In this document: positions 9,223-18,111 of the stretch, piece by piece
How the letters are laid out: each line of letters begins with the position of its first letter
Position numbering within the stretch: the stretch's first letter is position 1
Assembly: GCF_030519475.1 (NCBI RefSeq)
Contig: NZ_JAUMKD010000001.1
Coordinates: 1 to 64,000 of the forward strand
DNA length: 64,000 bases
DNA from: Micromonospora sp. C28SCA-DRY-2
Lineage (GTDB): Bacteria; Actinomycetota; Actinomycetes; Mycobacteriales; Micromonosporaceae
Direction of reading: 5' to 3'
Position numbers and translations under genes: made by a program
Notes under the pieces: generated by a model
Told to the model about the DNA's origin: nothing
The model's input: only the letters and a program-made list of their open reading frames with translations
Databases searched by the model: none

Positions 9223-10875
9223 ATGCGGGTCCTTGGCATCAACGCGATCTTCCACGATCCGGCGGCCGCCCTGGTGGTCGACGGCAGGGTGGTGGCTGCC
9301 GCCGAAGAGGAACGGTTCAGCCGCCGCAAGCACGGCAAGCGTCCGGTCGCCTTCTCGGCGTGGGAGCTGCCGGAACTCTCCGCCGCCTGGTGCCTGGCCA
9401 GCGCCGGACTGGACGTCGACGACCTCGACGCGGTCGCCTACTCGTTCGACCCCGGGCTGTGCCGCCCGGCGGAGACGCTCGGACTGGCCGACCCATGGGA
9501 CTGGCTGCGCGTCGAGTACGCCCAGCGCGCGCCGCAGTTCCTGGCCGCCGCCCTGCCCGGCCTCGACCCCGGCAGGGTGCGCTTCGTCCCGCACCACGTG
9601 GCGCACGCCGCGTCGGCCGGGCTGGCCGCACCGGCGGGCGGCGACGACACGGCGGTGCTCGTCCTCGACGGACGCGGCGAGGTGGCCAGCCACCTGGCCG
9701 GCGTCTACGCCGACGGGCTGCTGCGCCCGCTGGCCGCCCAGCAGCTGCCGCACTCCCTCGGCCTGCTCTACGAGGACCTCACCCGGCACCTGGGCTTCCT
9801 GCACTCCAGCGACGAGTACAAGGTGATGGCGCTGGCCTCGTACGGCGAGCCGAAGCACCTCGGCCTGCTGCGCGAACTGGTGCGGGCCACCCCGGAGGGC
9901 GGCTTCGCCATCGAGCCGATCGACTGGGGCAGCCTGGCCAAGGCCCGCACCGCCGACGGGGAGATGACCGGCGACCACGCCGACCTGGCCGCCAGCGTGC
10001 AGGCCCGGCTGGAGGAGGTGATCCTCGACCTGGCCCGCTGGCTGCACGACGCCTCGGGCGGGGCGTCCACCCTGGCCATGGCCGGCGGGGTGGCGCTCAA
10101 CTGCGTGGCCAACGCCCGGATCGCCGCCGAGGGACCGTACCGGAACGTCTGGGTGCAGCCGGCGGCCGGTGACGCGGGCACCGCGCTCGGCGCCGCCCTG
10201 CACGTCGCCCGCGACCTCGGTGACCGGACCATCCCGATGGCCGGGGCCGACCTCGGTCGCGGCTGGTCGGACGAGGAGCTGGAGGCGGAGCTGCGCCGCG
10301 CCGCGCTGCCGTACACCCGGCCGGACTCGATCGCCGCCGAGGCGGCCCGGGTGCTGGCCGGCAACGGGGTGGTCGCCTGGTTCCAGGGGCGCAGCGAGTA
10401 CGGGCCCCGCGCCCTCGGGCACCGGTCGCTGCTGGCCCACCCCGGTGACCCGGCCACCACCGCCCGGCTCAACGACGTCAAGGGGCGCGAGCAGTTCCGC
10501 CCGGTCGCCCCGATGGTCCGCGCGGAGCGCTTCGCGGAGATCTTCGAGGGCGTCTACCCCAGCCCGTACATGCTCTTCGTGCACCGGGTGCGGCCCGACT
10601 GGCGCGACCGCATCCCGGCGGTCACCCACGTCGACGGCACCGCCCGGGTGCAGACCGTGCACGCCGACACCGAACCGCTGGTCGCCGACCTGCTCGCCGA
10701 GTTCGACCGGCTGACCGGCCTGCCGGTGGTGGTGAACACCTCGCTGAACACCGCCGGCCGCCCGATGGTGGACACCCCACGCGAGGCGATGGAGCTGTTC
10801 GGATCCGCCCCGGTGGAGCTGCTGGCCATCGGCCCGTTCGCGGTGCGCCGCGGCGCGCTGGGCGGTGACCGGTGA
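9223..10875 (+). CDS. NodU/CmcH family O-carbamoyltransferase, first gene of the heptose operon
   Basis: A 550-residue enzyme that transfers the carbamoyl group of carbamoyl phosphate, through carbamoyl-adenylate, to a hydroxyl group, usually on a sugar. The N-terminal Kae1-like domain begins GINAIFHDPAAAL and has the metal-binding FVPHHVAHAAS (His124, His125, His128). The C-terminal YrdC-like domain includes YGPRALGHRSLLAHP and VVVNTSLNTAGRPMVDTP. It heads nine overlapping genes, suggesting it decorates a heptose or neighbouring sugar in the final glycoconjugate. The stop overlaps the next start by 4 nt (GTGA). The upstream region has a GA-rich stretch but no clear -10 element. Confidence 0.88.
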   Translation: MRVLGINAIFHDPAAALVVDGRVVAAAEEERFSRRKHGKRPVAFSAWELPELSAAWCLASAGLDVDDLDAVAYSFDPGLCRPAETLGLADPWDWLRVEYAQRAPQFLAAALPGLDPGRVRFVPHHVAHAASAGLAAPAGGDDTAVLVLDGRGEVASHLAGVYADGLLRPLAAQQLPHSLGLLYEDLTRHLGFLHSSDEYKVMALASYGEPKHLGLLRELVRATPEGGFAIEPIDWGSLAKARTADGEMTGDHADLAASVQARLEEVILDLARWLHDASGGASTLAMAGGVALNCVANARIAAEGPYRNVWVQPAAGDAGTALGAALHVARDLGDRTIPMAGADLGRGWSDEELEAELRRAALPYTRPDSIAAEAARVLAGNGVVAWFQGRSEYGPRALGHRSLLAHPGDPATTARLNDVKGREQFRPVAPMVRAERFAEIFEGVYPSPYMLFVHRVRPDWRDRIPAVTHVDGTARVQTVHADTEPLVADLLAEFDRLTGLPVVVNTSLNTAGRPMVDTPREAMELFGSAPVELLAIGPFAVRRGALGGDR

Positions 10876-11873
10876 TCAGCATCGTGGTGCCGACGCTCGG
10901 CCGGCCCAGCCTCGCCGTGCTGCTCGACGCGCTCGCCGGCCAGGTGGGTGAGCTGCCCGACCCGGAGATCCTGCTGGTCGACGACCGCCGCGAGAGCACC
11001 GGCGAGCTGCCGGTGCCGGGCGCGCTGGCGGCGTACACCAAGGTGCTGACCGGGCCCGGCGCGGGGCCGGCGGCCGCCCGCAACCTCGGCTGGCGCGCCG
11101 CCCGCTCCCCCTGGATCGTCTTCCTCGACGACGACGTCGTGCCGGCCCCCGACTGGTGCCGGCGACTCCTCGCCGACCTGGCCGTCGGCGACCTGGTCGG
11201 CGGGGTGCAGGGCGTGGTCCGGGTGCCGCTGCCGGCGCACCGCCGGCCGACCGACTGGGAACGGGTCACCGCCGGCCTCGCCGAGGGGAACTGGATCACC
11301 GCCGACATGGCGTACCGCCGGGCGGCGCTGGACGACACCGGCGGCTTCGACGAACGGTTCCCGCGCGCCTACCGGGAGGACGCCGAACTGGCCCACCGGG
11401 TGCGCCGCGCCGGCTGGGAGCTGGTCCGCGGCGAACGGTCGGTGACCCACCCGGTACGCCCGGAGAGCCGCTGGGTGAGCCTGCGCACCCAGCGGGGCAA
11501 CGCCGACGACGCGCTGCTGCGCCGGCTCTACGGCCCCTACTGGCGCACCGACCTTCGACTGCCGCCCGGGCGCCGGCACCGGCACGTGGCGGTCACCGCG
11601 TCGGGCGCCCTCGCCCTGGTCGCGGCCGGACTGTACGCCGGGACCGGCGGGGCGCGCCGGGCGGCGCTCGGCGCGGCGGCCACGGCCGGCGCGCTCGGTT
11701 GGCTCGCCGGCACCGCCGAGTTCGCCCGGGCCCGGATCGCGCCCGGCCCGCGCACCCCCGGCGAGGTCGCCACCATGGTGGTGACCAGCGCGCTGATCCC
11801 GCCACTGGCCGTGACCCACTGGCTACGCGGCTGGTGGGGCAGCCGCGACGAGCGCCCCGGAACGGGCAGTTGA
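10872..11873 (+). CDS. Family 2 glycosyltransferase with hydrophobic C-terminus
   Basis: A 333-residue GT-A fold glycosyltransferase. The nucleotide-binding part begins ISIVVPTLGRPSL, and the metal/donor motif is FLDDDVVP (Asp86-Asp88). FPRAYREDAELAHRVRRAGW is the usual acceptor-side ED motif. Residues about 236-315 contain two hydrophobic stretches separated by an arginine-rich segment, so the enzyme is probably membrane-associated. The GTG start overlaps the carbamoyltransferase stop by 4 nt, and the stop overlaps the next ATG (TGATG). Donor and acceptor are unknown; the operon context suggests assembly of a heptose-containing glycan. Confidence 0.88.
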   Translation: MISIVVPTLGRPSLAVLLDALAGQVGELPDPEILLVDDRRESTGELPVPGALAAYTKVLTGPGAGPAAARNLGWRAARSPWIVFLDDDVVPAPDWCRRLLADLAVGDLVGGVQGVVRVPLPAHRRPTDWERVTAGLAEGNWITADMAYRRAALDDTGGFDERFPRAYREDAELAHRVRRAGWELVRGERSVTHPVRPESRWVSLRTQRGNADDALLRRLYGPYWRTDLRLPPGRRHRHVAVTASGALALVAAGLYAGTGGARRAALGAAATAGALGWLAGTAEFARARIAPGPRTPGEVATMVVTSALIPPLAVTHWLRGWWGSRDERPGTGS

Positions 11874-13648
11874 TGTTTACTTCTCCCGGCCGAGGCAACT
11901 GCTCCGACATGGACGCCCCGATCAGTGCAGGTCACCGCCTCTACGACGCGGTGTTGCTGGATCGGGACGGGACGTTGGTGGAGGACGTGCCGTTCAACGG
12001 TGATCCGGAGAAGGTGCGGCCGGTGCCGGGGGCGCGGGTGGCGTTGGATCGGTTGCGGGCGGCGGGGTTGCGGCTGGCGGTGGTGACGAACCAGTCGGGG
12101 TTGGCGCGGGGGTTGTTCACCGAGGCGCAGATGCGGGCGGTGCACGCGCGGGTCGAGCGGTTGTTGGGGTCGTTCGATGCGTGGTTGGTGTGTCCGCATG
12201 ATGACGGTGACGGGTGTGGGTGTCGTAAGCCGTTGCCGGGGTTGGTGTGGGCGGCGGCGCGGGAGTTGGGGACGACGCCGGCGCGGTGTGTGGTGGTGGG
12301 GGATATCGGGCGGGACGTTGCGGCGGCGTTGGCGGCCGGGGCGTCGGGGGTGTTGGTGCCGACGCCGGTGACCCGGCCGGAGGAGGTCGCGGCGGCGCCG
12401 CAGGTGGCGGTGGATCTGCCGGCCGCGGTGGAGTTGATCCTGTCCCGGCAGGCGGCGGTGGATCCGGCCACCTACCGGTCGTCGGGTGCCACTTCGGCCT
12501 TCCTGTCGGTTGACGTCGCAGCGGCCGGTTCCGCCGCCGCGACGGGAACGCCTGCGCACGCCGTGACGACGACCGCTGCCGGTGCCGGTGGTGGGGCGGG
12601 TCGGTCGGGGCGGGGGCGGACGGTGCTGGTGGTGCGGTCGGACTCGGCCGGGGACGTGCTGGTCACCGGGCCGGGTATCCGAGCGGTCGCGGCCGGCGCG
12701 GACCGGGTGGTGCTGCTGTGCGGGCCCCGGGGACGCGCGGCAGCGGACCTGCTACCCGGAGTCGACGCCGTCATCGAGCACCCGCTGCCCTGGATCGAGG
12801 CCACCCCCGACCCGGTCGACCCGGCCACCATGCACACCCTCACCGACCGGCTCACGGCCGTCGACGCGGACGAAGCGGTGATCTTCACCAGCTTCCACCA
12901 GTCCCCCCTGCCCCTGGCCCTGCTACTACGCATGGCCGGCGTACCACGCATCGCCGCGATCAGCGACGACTACCCCGGCAGCCTGCTCGACATCCGCCAC
13001 CGCGTCCCCGTCGGCGTCCCCGAACCCGAACGCGCCCTCTCCCTCGCCGCCGCCGCCGGCTACACACTCACCGACGACGACGAACCCACCCTCCGCCTCG
13101 GCCCGGAGGTCCTCGCCGCCGACCCGGTGACCGCCGGGCACCCGGCGCTGGCCGAACCGGGCTACGTGGTGGTGCACCCCGGCGCGTCGGTGCCGGCCCG
13201 CGCCGCCGACCCGCGCCGGCACGCCGAGATCGTGGCCGCGCTGCTCGCCGCCGGTCACCGGGTGGTGGTCACCGGCGGCCCGGACGAGACCGACCTGACC
13301 GCCCGGGTCGCCGCCGCCGGCGCGGTCGACCTCGGCGGGCGGACCGACCTGGCCGGCCTGGCCCGGGTGCTCGCCGGGGCCCGCTGCGTGGTGGTCGGCA
13401 ACACCGGGCCGGCGCACCTCGCCGCGTCCGTCGGCACACCGGTGGTCAGCCTCTTCGCGCCCACCGTCCCGTTCGGACAGTGGGGGCCCTGGCGGGTGCC
13501 CACCGTCCGCCTCGGCGACGCCACCGCCGCCTGCCGCGACACCCGGGCCGCCCGCTGCCCCGTTCCCGGGCACCCCTGCCTGGCCCGCGTCGACCCGGCC
13601 GAGGTGGTCGCGGCCGTCCGCGTCCTCGGCCCTCCGGTCCCCACCTGA
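11873..13648 (+). CDS. Fusion: heptose-bisphosphate phosphatase (GmhB-like) + GT9 heptosyltransferase
   Basis: One 591-residue protein joins two pathway steps. Residues about 24-195 are a HAD-IIIA phosphatase: nucleophile LLDRDGTLVED, the GmhB-type zinc loop CPHDDGDGCGCRKP and VVGDIGRDVAAA. This step removes the 7-phosphate from heptose 1,7-bisphosphate. After an alanine/glycine-rich linker (about 200-245), residues 247-590 form a GT9 transferase (VLVVRSDSAGDVLVTGPG, VVHPGASVPARA, VGNTGPAHLAASVGTPVVSLF). I used the ATG at 11873 because it overlaps the upstream stop, as at other junctions in this operon; an internal ATG at 11909 is also possible. Third-position composition changes sharply within the gene (G/T-rich near 11950-12470, C/A-rich near 12730-13110). 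Confidence 0.87.
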   Translation: MFTSPGRGNCSDMDAPISAGHRLYDAVLLDRDGTLVEDVPFNGDPEKVRPVPGARVALDRLRAAGLRLAVVTNQSGLARGLFTEAQMRAVHARVERLLGSFDAWLVCPHDDGDGCGCRKPLPGLVWAAARELGTTPARCVVVGDIGRDVAAALAAGASGVLVPTPVTRPEEVAAAPQVAVDLPAAVELILSRQAAVDPATYRSSGATSAFLSVDVAAAGSAAATGTPAHAVTTTAAGAGGGAGRSGRGRTVLVVRSDSAGDVLVTGPGIRAVAAGADRVVLLCGPRGRAAADLLPGVDAVIEHPLPWIEATPDPVDPATMHTLTDRLTAVDADEAVIFTSFHQSPLPLALLLRMAGVPRIAAISDDYPGSLLDIRHRVPVGVPEPERALSLAAAAGYTLTDDDEPTLRLGPEVLAADPVTAGHPALAEPGYVVVHPGASVPARAADPRRHAEIVAALLAAGHRVVVTGGPDETDLTARVAAAGAVDLGGRTDLAGLARVLAGARCVVVGNTGPAHLAASVGTPVVSLFAPTVPFGQWGPWRVPTVRLGDATAACRDTRAARCPVPGHPCLARVDPAEVVAAVRVLGPPVPT

Positions 13649-13704
13649 GCACCCCCGCACGGTCCCCGTCCGCCCACCACCGCGACGCCCGTTTGAGGAG
13701 TGGC

Positions 13705-14694
13705 ATGAACGTCCTGCTCTGGCACGTGCACGGCTCCTGGACCACCTCGTTCGTGCACGGCAAGCACCGCTACCTGATCCCGGTCACCCCCGACCGCGGC
13801 CCCTACGGCCTCGGCCGCGCCCGCACCTACCCCTGGCCCGACACCGCCGTCGAGATCACCCCCGACCACCTCGCCACCACCGACGTCGACCTGGTCATCC
13901 TGCAACGACCCGAGGAACTCGACCTCGCCACCGAATGGCTCGGCCGCCGACCCGGCCACGACCTGCCCGCCATCTACGTCGAACACAACACCCCCAAGGA
14001 CGGCCAGGTGCCCAACAGCCGGCACCCGATGGCCGACCGCGACGACCTGCTCATCGCCCACGTCACGCACTTCAACGAGCTGTTCTGGGACACCGGTGGC
14101 GCGCGCACCACGGTGGTGGAGCACGGCATCCTGCCGCCCCGGTACGAGTGGAGCGGCGAGCTGGACCGGCTGGCGGTGGTGACGAACGAGCCGGTGCGCC
14201 GCTGGCGGGTCACCGGCACCGACCTCATGCCCAGCTTCGCGCGGGTGGCGCCGTTGGACGTCTTCGGCATGGGGGTGGCCGGGCTGCCCGAGGCGCTGGC
14301 CCGCGCCGGCGCCCCGGACGGCCTGCCGGTGACCGGGTACGACGACCTGCCGCAGGACCGGATGCACGCCGAGGTCGCCCGGCGGCGCGCGTACCTGCAC
14401 CTGTGCCGGTGGACCTCGCTCGGGCTGAGCCTGATCGAGGCGATGGCGATCGGCATGCCGGTCGTCGCGCTGGCCACCACCGAGGCGGTGGACGCCGTAC
14501 CGGCCGACGCCGGCGTGCTCTCCACCCGGGTGGACACGCTCGTCGAGGCGGCCCGGTGGTTGACGACGGACCGCGACGCGGCCGCCCGGTTGGGCGCGCG
14601 GGGTCGCGAGGTGGCGAAGGAACGCTTCGGGCTGGACCGGTTCCTCACCGACTGGGACCGGCTGATGGAGGAGGAAACATGCGGATCGCGATGA
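13705..14694 (+). CDS. GT4-like glycosyltransferase
   Basis: A 329-residue GT-B fold glycosyltransferase. The C-terminal half has the family 4 style donor site: HLCRWTSLGLSLIEAMAIGMPVVALATTEA, read in two parts around residues 232-262. It starts MNVLLWHVHGSW with TTGAGGAG upstream. The spacer to the previous gene (56 bp) is the longest in the operon, so there may be separate translation initiation here. The 3' end overlaps the next gene by 16 nt. The first third (about 13740-14010) uses unusual C-ending and A-ending codons compared with the rest. The sugar transferred is unknown. Confidence 0.83.
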   Translation: MNVLLWHVHGSWTTSFVHGKHRYLIPVTPDRGPYGLGRARTYPWPDTAVEITPDHLATTDVDLVILQRPEELDLATEWLGRRPGHDLPAIYVEHNTPKDGQVPNSRHPMADRDDLLIAHVTHFNELFWDTGGARTTVVEHGILPPRYEWSGELDRLAVVTNEPVRRWRVTGTDLMPSFARVAPLDVFGMGVAGLPEALARAGAPDGLPVTGYDDLPQDRMHAEVARRRAYLHLCRWTSLGLSLIEAMAIGMPVVALATTEAVDAVPADAGVLSTRVDTLVEAARWLTTDRDAAARLGARGREVAKERFGLDRFLTDWDRLMEEETCGSR

Positions 14695-15896
14695 TCTCGG
14701 AGCACGCCAGCCCACTCGCCGTCCTCGGGGAGGAGGACGCCGGTGGCCAGAACACCCACGTCGCGGAGCTGGCCGCCGCGCTGGTCGGCGAGGGGCACGA
14801 CGTCCGCGTGTACACCCGCCGGGACTCCCCCAGCCTGCCGGACACCGTCGCCACCCTGGACGGCTACCGGGTCTGCCATGTGCCGGCCGGCCCGGCCCTG
14901 CGGGTGCCGAAGGACGAGCTGCTGCCGCACATGGGCGAGTTCGGCCGCTGGCTGGCCGGCCAGTGGCGGGACGGCGACTGGAGCCCCGACGTGGCGCACG
15001 CGCACTTCTGGATGAGCGGCCTGGCCACCCTGCACGCCGCCCGCCGGACCGGGGTGCCGGTGGTGCTCACGTACCACGCGCTGGGCACCGTGAAGCGCCG
15101 GCACCAGGGCGCGCGGGACACCAGTCCACCAGGGCGGATCGGCTTCGAGCGGGCGCTCGGCCGGGCCGCCGACCGGGTGATCGTGCAGTGCCAGGACGAG
15201 GTCGGCGAGCTGGTCCGGCTCGGGGTGCCGCGGTCCCGGATGGCCCTGGTGCCGTCCGGGGTCAACCAGGAGGTGTTCCGCCCCGACGGGCCGGTGGCCC
15301 CGCGCGACCCCGCCCGGCCGCGGATCCTCACCGTGGGCCGGATGGTGGAACGCAAGGGCTTCCTGGAGGTGGTCCGGGCGATGCCCGCGGTGCCCGACGC
15401 GGAGTGCGTGGTGGTGGGCGGTCCGCCCGCCGACCTGTTGCCCGCCGACCCGTTCGCCCGCCGGCTGGGCGCGCTGGCCGAGTCCTGCGGGGTGGCCGAC
15501 CGGGTGCGCCTGGTCGGCGCGGTGCCGCGGGAGGAGATGGGCCGCTGGTACCGCTCGGCCGACATCCTGGTGGCCGCCCCCTGGTACGAGCCGTTCGGGC
15601 TCACCCCGCTGGAGGGGATGGCCTGCGGCGTGCCGGTGATCGGCACCCGGGTCGGCGGCATCGCCGACACCGTGGTGGACGGCCTCACCGGCGACCTGGT
15701 GCCACCTCGCGACCCGCGGGCGCTGGGCACCGCGATCCGCCGGCTCCTCGCCGACCAGGTCCGCCGCTTCGCGTACGCCACGGCGGCGCTGGACCGGATC
15801 CGCAGCCGCTACTCCTGGAAGCGCTGCGCCGAGCAGTTGAGCGCGGTCTACGCCGCGGTCAGCTCGGTCGGCCGCGCCACGCCGGCGGTGGCCTGA
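14679..15896 (+). CDS. Family 4 glycosyltransferase
   Basis: A 405-residue GT-B glycosyltransferase of the RfaB/MshA type. The N-terminus has MRIAMISEHASP and EDAGGQNTHVAELAAAL. The UDP-sugar site includes ILTVGRMVERKGFLEVVRA, and the C-terminal EPFGLTPLEGMACGVPVIGT carries the conserved EX7E glutamates. The ATG at 14679 has an excellent GGAGGAGG site inside the preceding gene. It resembles MshA-like enzymes, but the operon position makes a glycan-assembly role more likely than mycothiol synthesis. The stop overlaps the gmhA start (TGATG). Confidence 0.88.
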   Translation: MRIAMISEHASPLAVLGEEDAGGQNTHVAELAAALVGEGHDVRVYTRRDSPSLPDTVATLDGYRVCHVPAGPALRVPKDELLPHMGEFGRWLAGQWRDGDWSPDVAHAHFWMSGLATLHAARRTGVPVVLTYHALGTVKRRHQGARDTSPPGRIGFERALGRAADRVIVQCQDEVGELVRLGVPRSRMALVPSGVNQEVFRPDGPVAPRDPARPRILTVGRMVERKGFLEVVRAMPAVPDAECVVVGGPPADLLPADPFARRLGALAESCGVADRVRLVGAVPREEMGRWYRSADILVAAPWYEPFGLTPLEGMACGVPVIGTRVGGIADTVVDGLTGDLVPPRDPRALGTAIRRLLADQVRRFAYATAALDRIRSRYSWKRCAEQLSAVYAAVSSVGRATPAVA

Positions 15897-16705
15897 TGAC
15901 GCAGCAGCTCTCCACCCTGGACACTCACCTGGCCCACCTGGCGGCCGCGCTGCTGCCGTACCGGCAGGTGGCCGAGCGGCTCTCCGGCTGGGGCACCGAG
16001 CTGGCCTGGACGCTCGCGCGCGGCGGTCGGCTGCTGGTGGCCGGCAACGGCGGCAGCGCCGCCGAAGCCCAACACCTCACCGCCGAACTCGTCGGCAAAC
16101 TCCGCGACGACCGCCAACCCCTGTCCGCCATCGCCCTCCACGCCGAAACCAGCGCCCTCACCGCCATCGGCAACGACTACGGCTACGACCAAGTCTTCGC
16201 CCGCCAGGTCCGCGCCCACGGCCGACCCGACGACATCCTCCTCCTGCTCTCCACCAGCGGCACCAGCACCAACCTCCTGCACGCCGCCCACGCCGCCCAC
16301 GACACCGGCCTACGCTGCTGGGCCTTCACCGGCCCCACCCCCAACCCCCTCGCCGACGCCTGCCACGACACCCTCGCCATCCCCTCCGACGACAGCCAGA
16401 TCGTCCAGGAACTCCACCTCGTCTCCACCCACCTGCTCTGCGAATACGTGGACCAGGCGCTGCCCCTGGTCCGGGAGCTGCCACGGCTGTCCGCCGGGCG
16501 GACGGCGGGGTTCGGCAGCCCGTTCGGTCGGGACGGGCGGGCGCTCACCAGCACCGGCACCCCCGGCCCCGGCGGCCCGAAGGGCCACGGACCGAACAGC
16601 CACGGGCCGAACGGGCACGGACCGAACGGGCACGGGCCGAACGGGCACGCTGCCAACGGGCACGCTGCCAACGGGCACGCCCGGCGCGACGGAGCGGCGT
16701 CGTGA
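15896..16705 (+). CDS. gmhA: Sedoheptulose-7-phosphate isomerase with His/Asn-rich tail
   Basis: A SIS-domain isomerase converting sedoheptulose 7-phosphate to D-glycero-D-manno-heptose 7-phosphate, the first committed heptose step. Core residues 1-200 show GNGGSAAEAQHLTAELVG, the phosphate-binding LSTSGTSTNLL, and a C-terminal QIVQELHLVSTHLLCEYV with the catalytic Glu and His. Normal GmhA is about 190-200 residues. This one has about 70 extra residues ending in seven pentapeptides of the form GPNGH/AANGH, an unusual histidine-rich tail that could bind metal or partners. The ATG overlaps the upstream stop, and the next gene starts inside its last codons (GTGA). Bases about 16060-16445 are markedly C-rich at third positions. 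Confidence 0.9.
   Translation: MTQQLSTLDTHLAHLAAALLPYRQVAERLSGWGTELAWTLARGGRLLVAGNGGSAAEAQHLTAELVGKLRDDRQPLSAIALHAETSALTAIGNDYGYDQVFARQVRAHGRPDDILLLLSTSGTSTNLLHAAHAAHDTGLRCWAFTGPTPNPLADACHDTLAIPSDDSQIVQELHLVSTHLLCEYVDQALPLVRELPRLSAGRTAGFGSPFGRDGRALTSTGTPGPGGPKGHGPNSHGPNGHGPNGHGPNGHAANGHAANGHARRDGAAS
16574..16678 (+). repeat. 15-bp tandem repeat (seven units) encoding the GmhA tail
   Basis: Seven in-frame 15-bp units at 16574-16678 encode GPKGH, GPNSH, GPNGH (three times) and AANGH (twice). Units 3 and 5 are identical, as are units 6 and 7. The identity suggests recent expansion, and unit number could vary between strains. Confidence 0.92.
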
Positions 16706-18111
16706 ACGGCCCGCTGGTGGTGGTCGGCGACACCCTGCTCGACCGGGACGTGGCCGGCACCGTCAGCCGGATCTGCCCGGACGCGCCGGCGCCGGTGCTG
16801 GACGAGCGGTCGGCCGTGGACCGGCCCGGCGGCGCCGGCCTGGCGGCGCTGCTCGCCGCCGCCCAGGGCGCCGAGGTGGCGCTGGTCACCGCGCTCGCCG
16901 ACGATCCGGCCGGCGCCCGCCTCGCCGAACTGCTGACCGCCGCCGGAGTCCGGCTCTACCCGCTCCGGACGCCCGGCGCGACGCCGGAGAAGATCCGGCT
17001 GCGCGCCGGTGGCCAGACGCTGCTGCGCCTGGACCGGGGCGGCGCCCCGCAGCCCTGCGCCGAGCCACCCGAGGCGGCCCGCGCGGTGATCGCCACCGCC
17101 GGCGCCGTCCTGGCCAGCGATTACGGGCGCGGGTTGCTGCGCCAACCGACCCTGCGCGCCGCGCTGGCCGAGACGCCGGCGCCGGTGGTCTGGGACCCAC
17201 ACCCGCGCGGGGCAGCGGCGGTCGCCGGCACCCGGCTGGCCACCCCGAACCTGGCCGAGCTGCGCCAGCTCACCGGCGACGCCGGTGCCGGCGATCCGCT
17301 CTCCACCGCCACCCGCGCCGGGCACGAGCTGCGCCGGCGGTGGCGGGTCGGCGCGGTCGCGGTGACCATGGGGCCGGACGGGGCGGTGCTCTGCCACTCC
17401 GGCAGCAGTCCCCTGGTGGTGCCGCCACCGTCCGGGGTGCACGACGTCGAGGACACCTGCGGCGCCGGGGACCGGTTCGCCGCCGCCGCGGCGACCGCGC
17501 TGGCCGGCGGGGCGGTGGTCGCCGAAGCGGTCGCCGAGGCGGTCGCCGCCGCGTCGGCGTACGTGGCGGCCGGCGGCGCGGCGGGACTGCACCGGGACAC
17601 CCCGCCGGCCCGCCCGCAGCAGGCCGGACCGGCCGAGGAGCTGGTGGCGCGGGTACGCGCCGACGGGGGCACCCTGGTGGCCACCGGCGGCTGCTTCGAC
17701 ATCCTGCACGCCGGGCACGTGGCCACCCTCCAGGCGGCCCGCCGACTCGGCGACGCGCTGGTGGTCTGCCTCAACTCCGACGCCGGCGTCCGCCGGCTGA
17801 AGGGGCCGGAGCGGCCGGTCAACACCGAGGCCGACCGGGCCCGGGTGCTGGCCGCACTGGACTGCGTCGACGCGGTGGTGGTCTTCGACGAACCCACCCC
17901 GCACGCGGTGCTGTCCCGGCTCCGCCCGGACGTCTGGGTCAAGGGTGGCGACTACGCCGGCGACGGGGCGCCCGAACTGCCCGAGGCCGAGCTGGTGCGC
18001 AGCTGGGGTGGCCGGGTCGTGACGGTCCCCTACCTGGCCGGCCGGTCCACCACGGCGACGATCGCCGCCGCGCGCCCGCGCGGCGGGAACCTCATCAAGG
18101 GAGCGGCATGA
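16702..18111 (+). CDS. hldE: Bifunctional heptose-7-phosphate kinase / heptose-1-phosphate nucleotidyltransferase
   Basis: A 469-residue two-domain enzyme. The N-terminal PfkB/ribokinase domain (about 1-300) has GDTLLDRDVAGTVSRICPDA and the ATP/anion-hole signature DTCGAGDRFAAA, phosphorylating heptose 7-phosphate at C1. The C-terminal cytidylyltransferase-fold domain (about 325-465) has GGCFDILHAGH (the HxGH motif) and VKGGDYAGD, activating heptose 1-phosphate to a nucleotide sugar, ADP-heptose in the classical pathway. The phosphatase step between them is the GmhB domain encoded at 11873. The GTG start overlaps gmhA by 4 nt and the stop overlaps the next ATG (ATGA). Confidence 0.92.
   Translation: MNGPLVVVGDTLLDRDVAGTVSRICPDAPAPVLDERSAVDRPGGAGLAALLAAAQGAEVALVTALADDPAGARLAELLTAAGVRLYPLRTPGATPEKIRLRAGGQTLLRLDRGGAPQPCAEPPEAARAVIATAGAVLASDYGRGLLRQPTLRAALAETPAPVVWDPHPRGAAAVAGTRLATPNLAELRQLTGDAGAGDPLSTATRAGHELRRRWRVGAVAVTMGPDGAVLCHSGSSPLVVPPPSGVHDVEDTCGAGDRFAAAAATALAGGAVVAEAVAEAVAAASAYVAAGGAAGLHRDTPPARPQQAGPAEELVARVRADGGTLVATGGCFDILHAGHVATLQAARRLGDALVVCLNSDAGVRRLKGPERPVNTEADRARVLAALDCVDAVVVFDEPTPHAVLSRLRPDVWVKGGDYAGDGAPELPEAELVRSWGGRVVTVPYLAGRSTTATIAAARPRGGNLIKGAA

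Noticed and set aside
16574..16678. Tandem repeat as CRISPR or regulatory iterons
   Set aside because: Seven 15-bp units without spacers, in frame within gmhA; best explained as a coding repeat.
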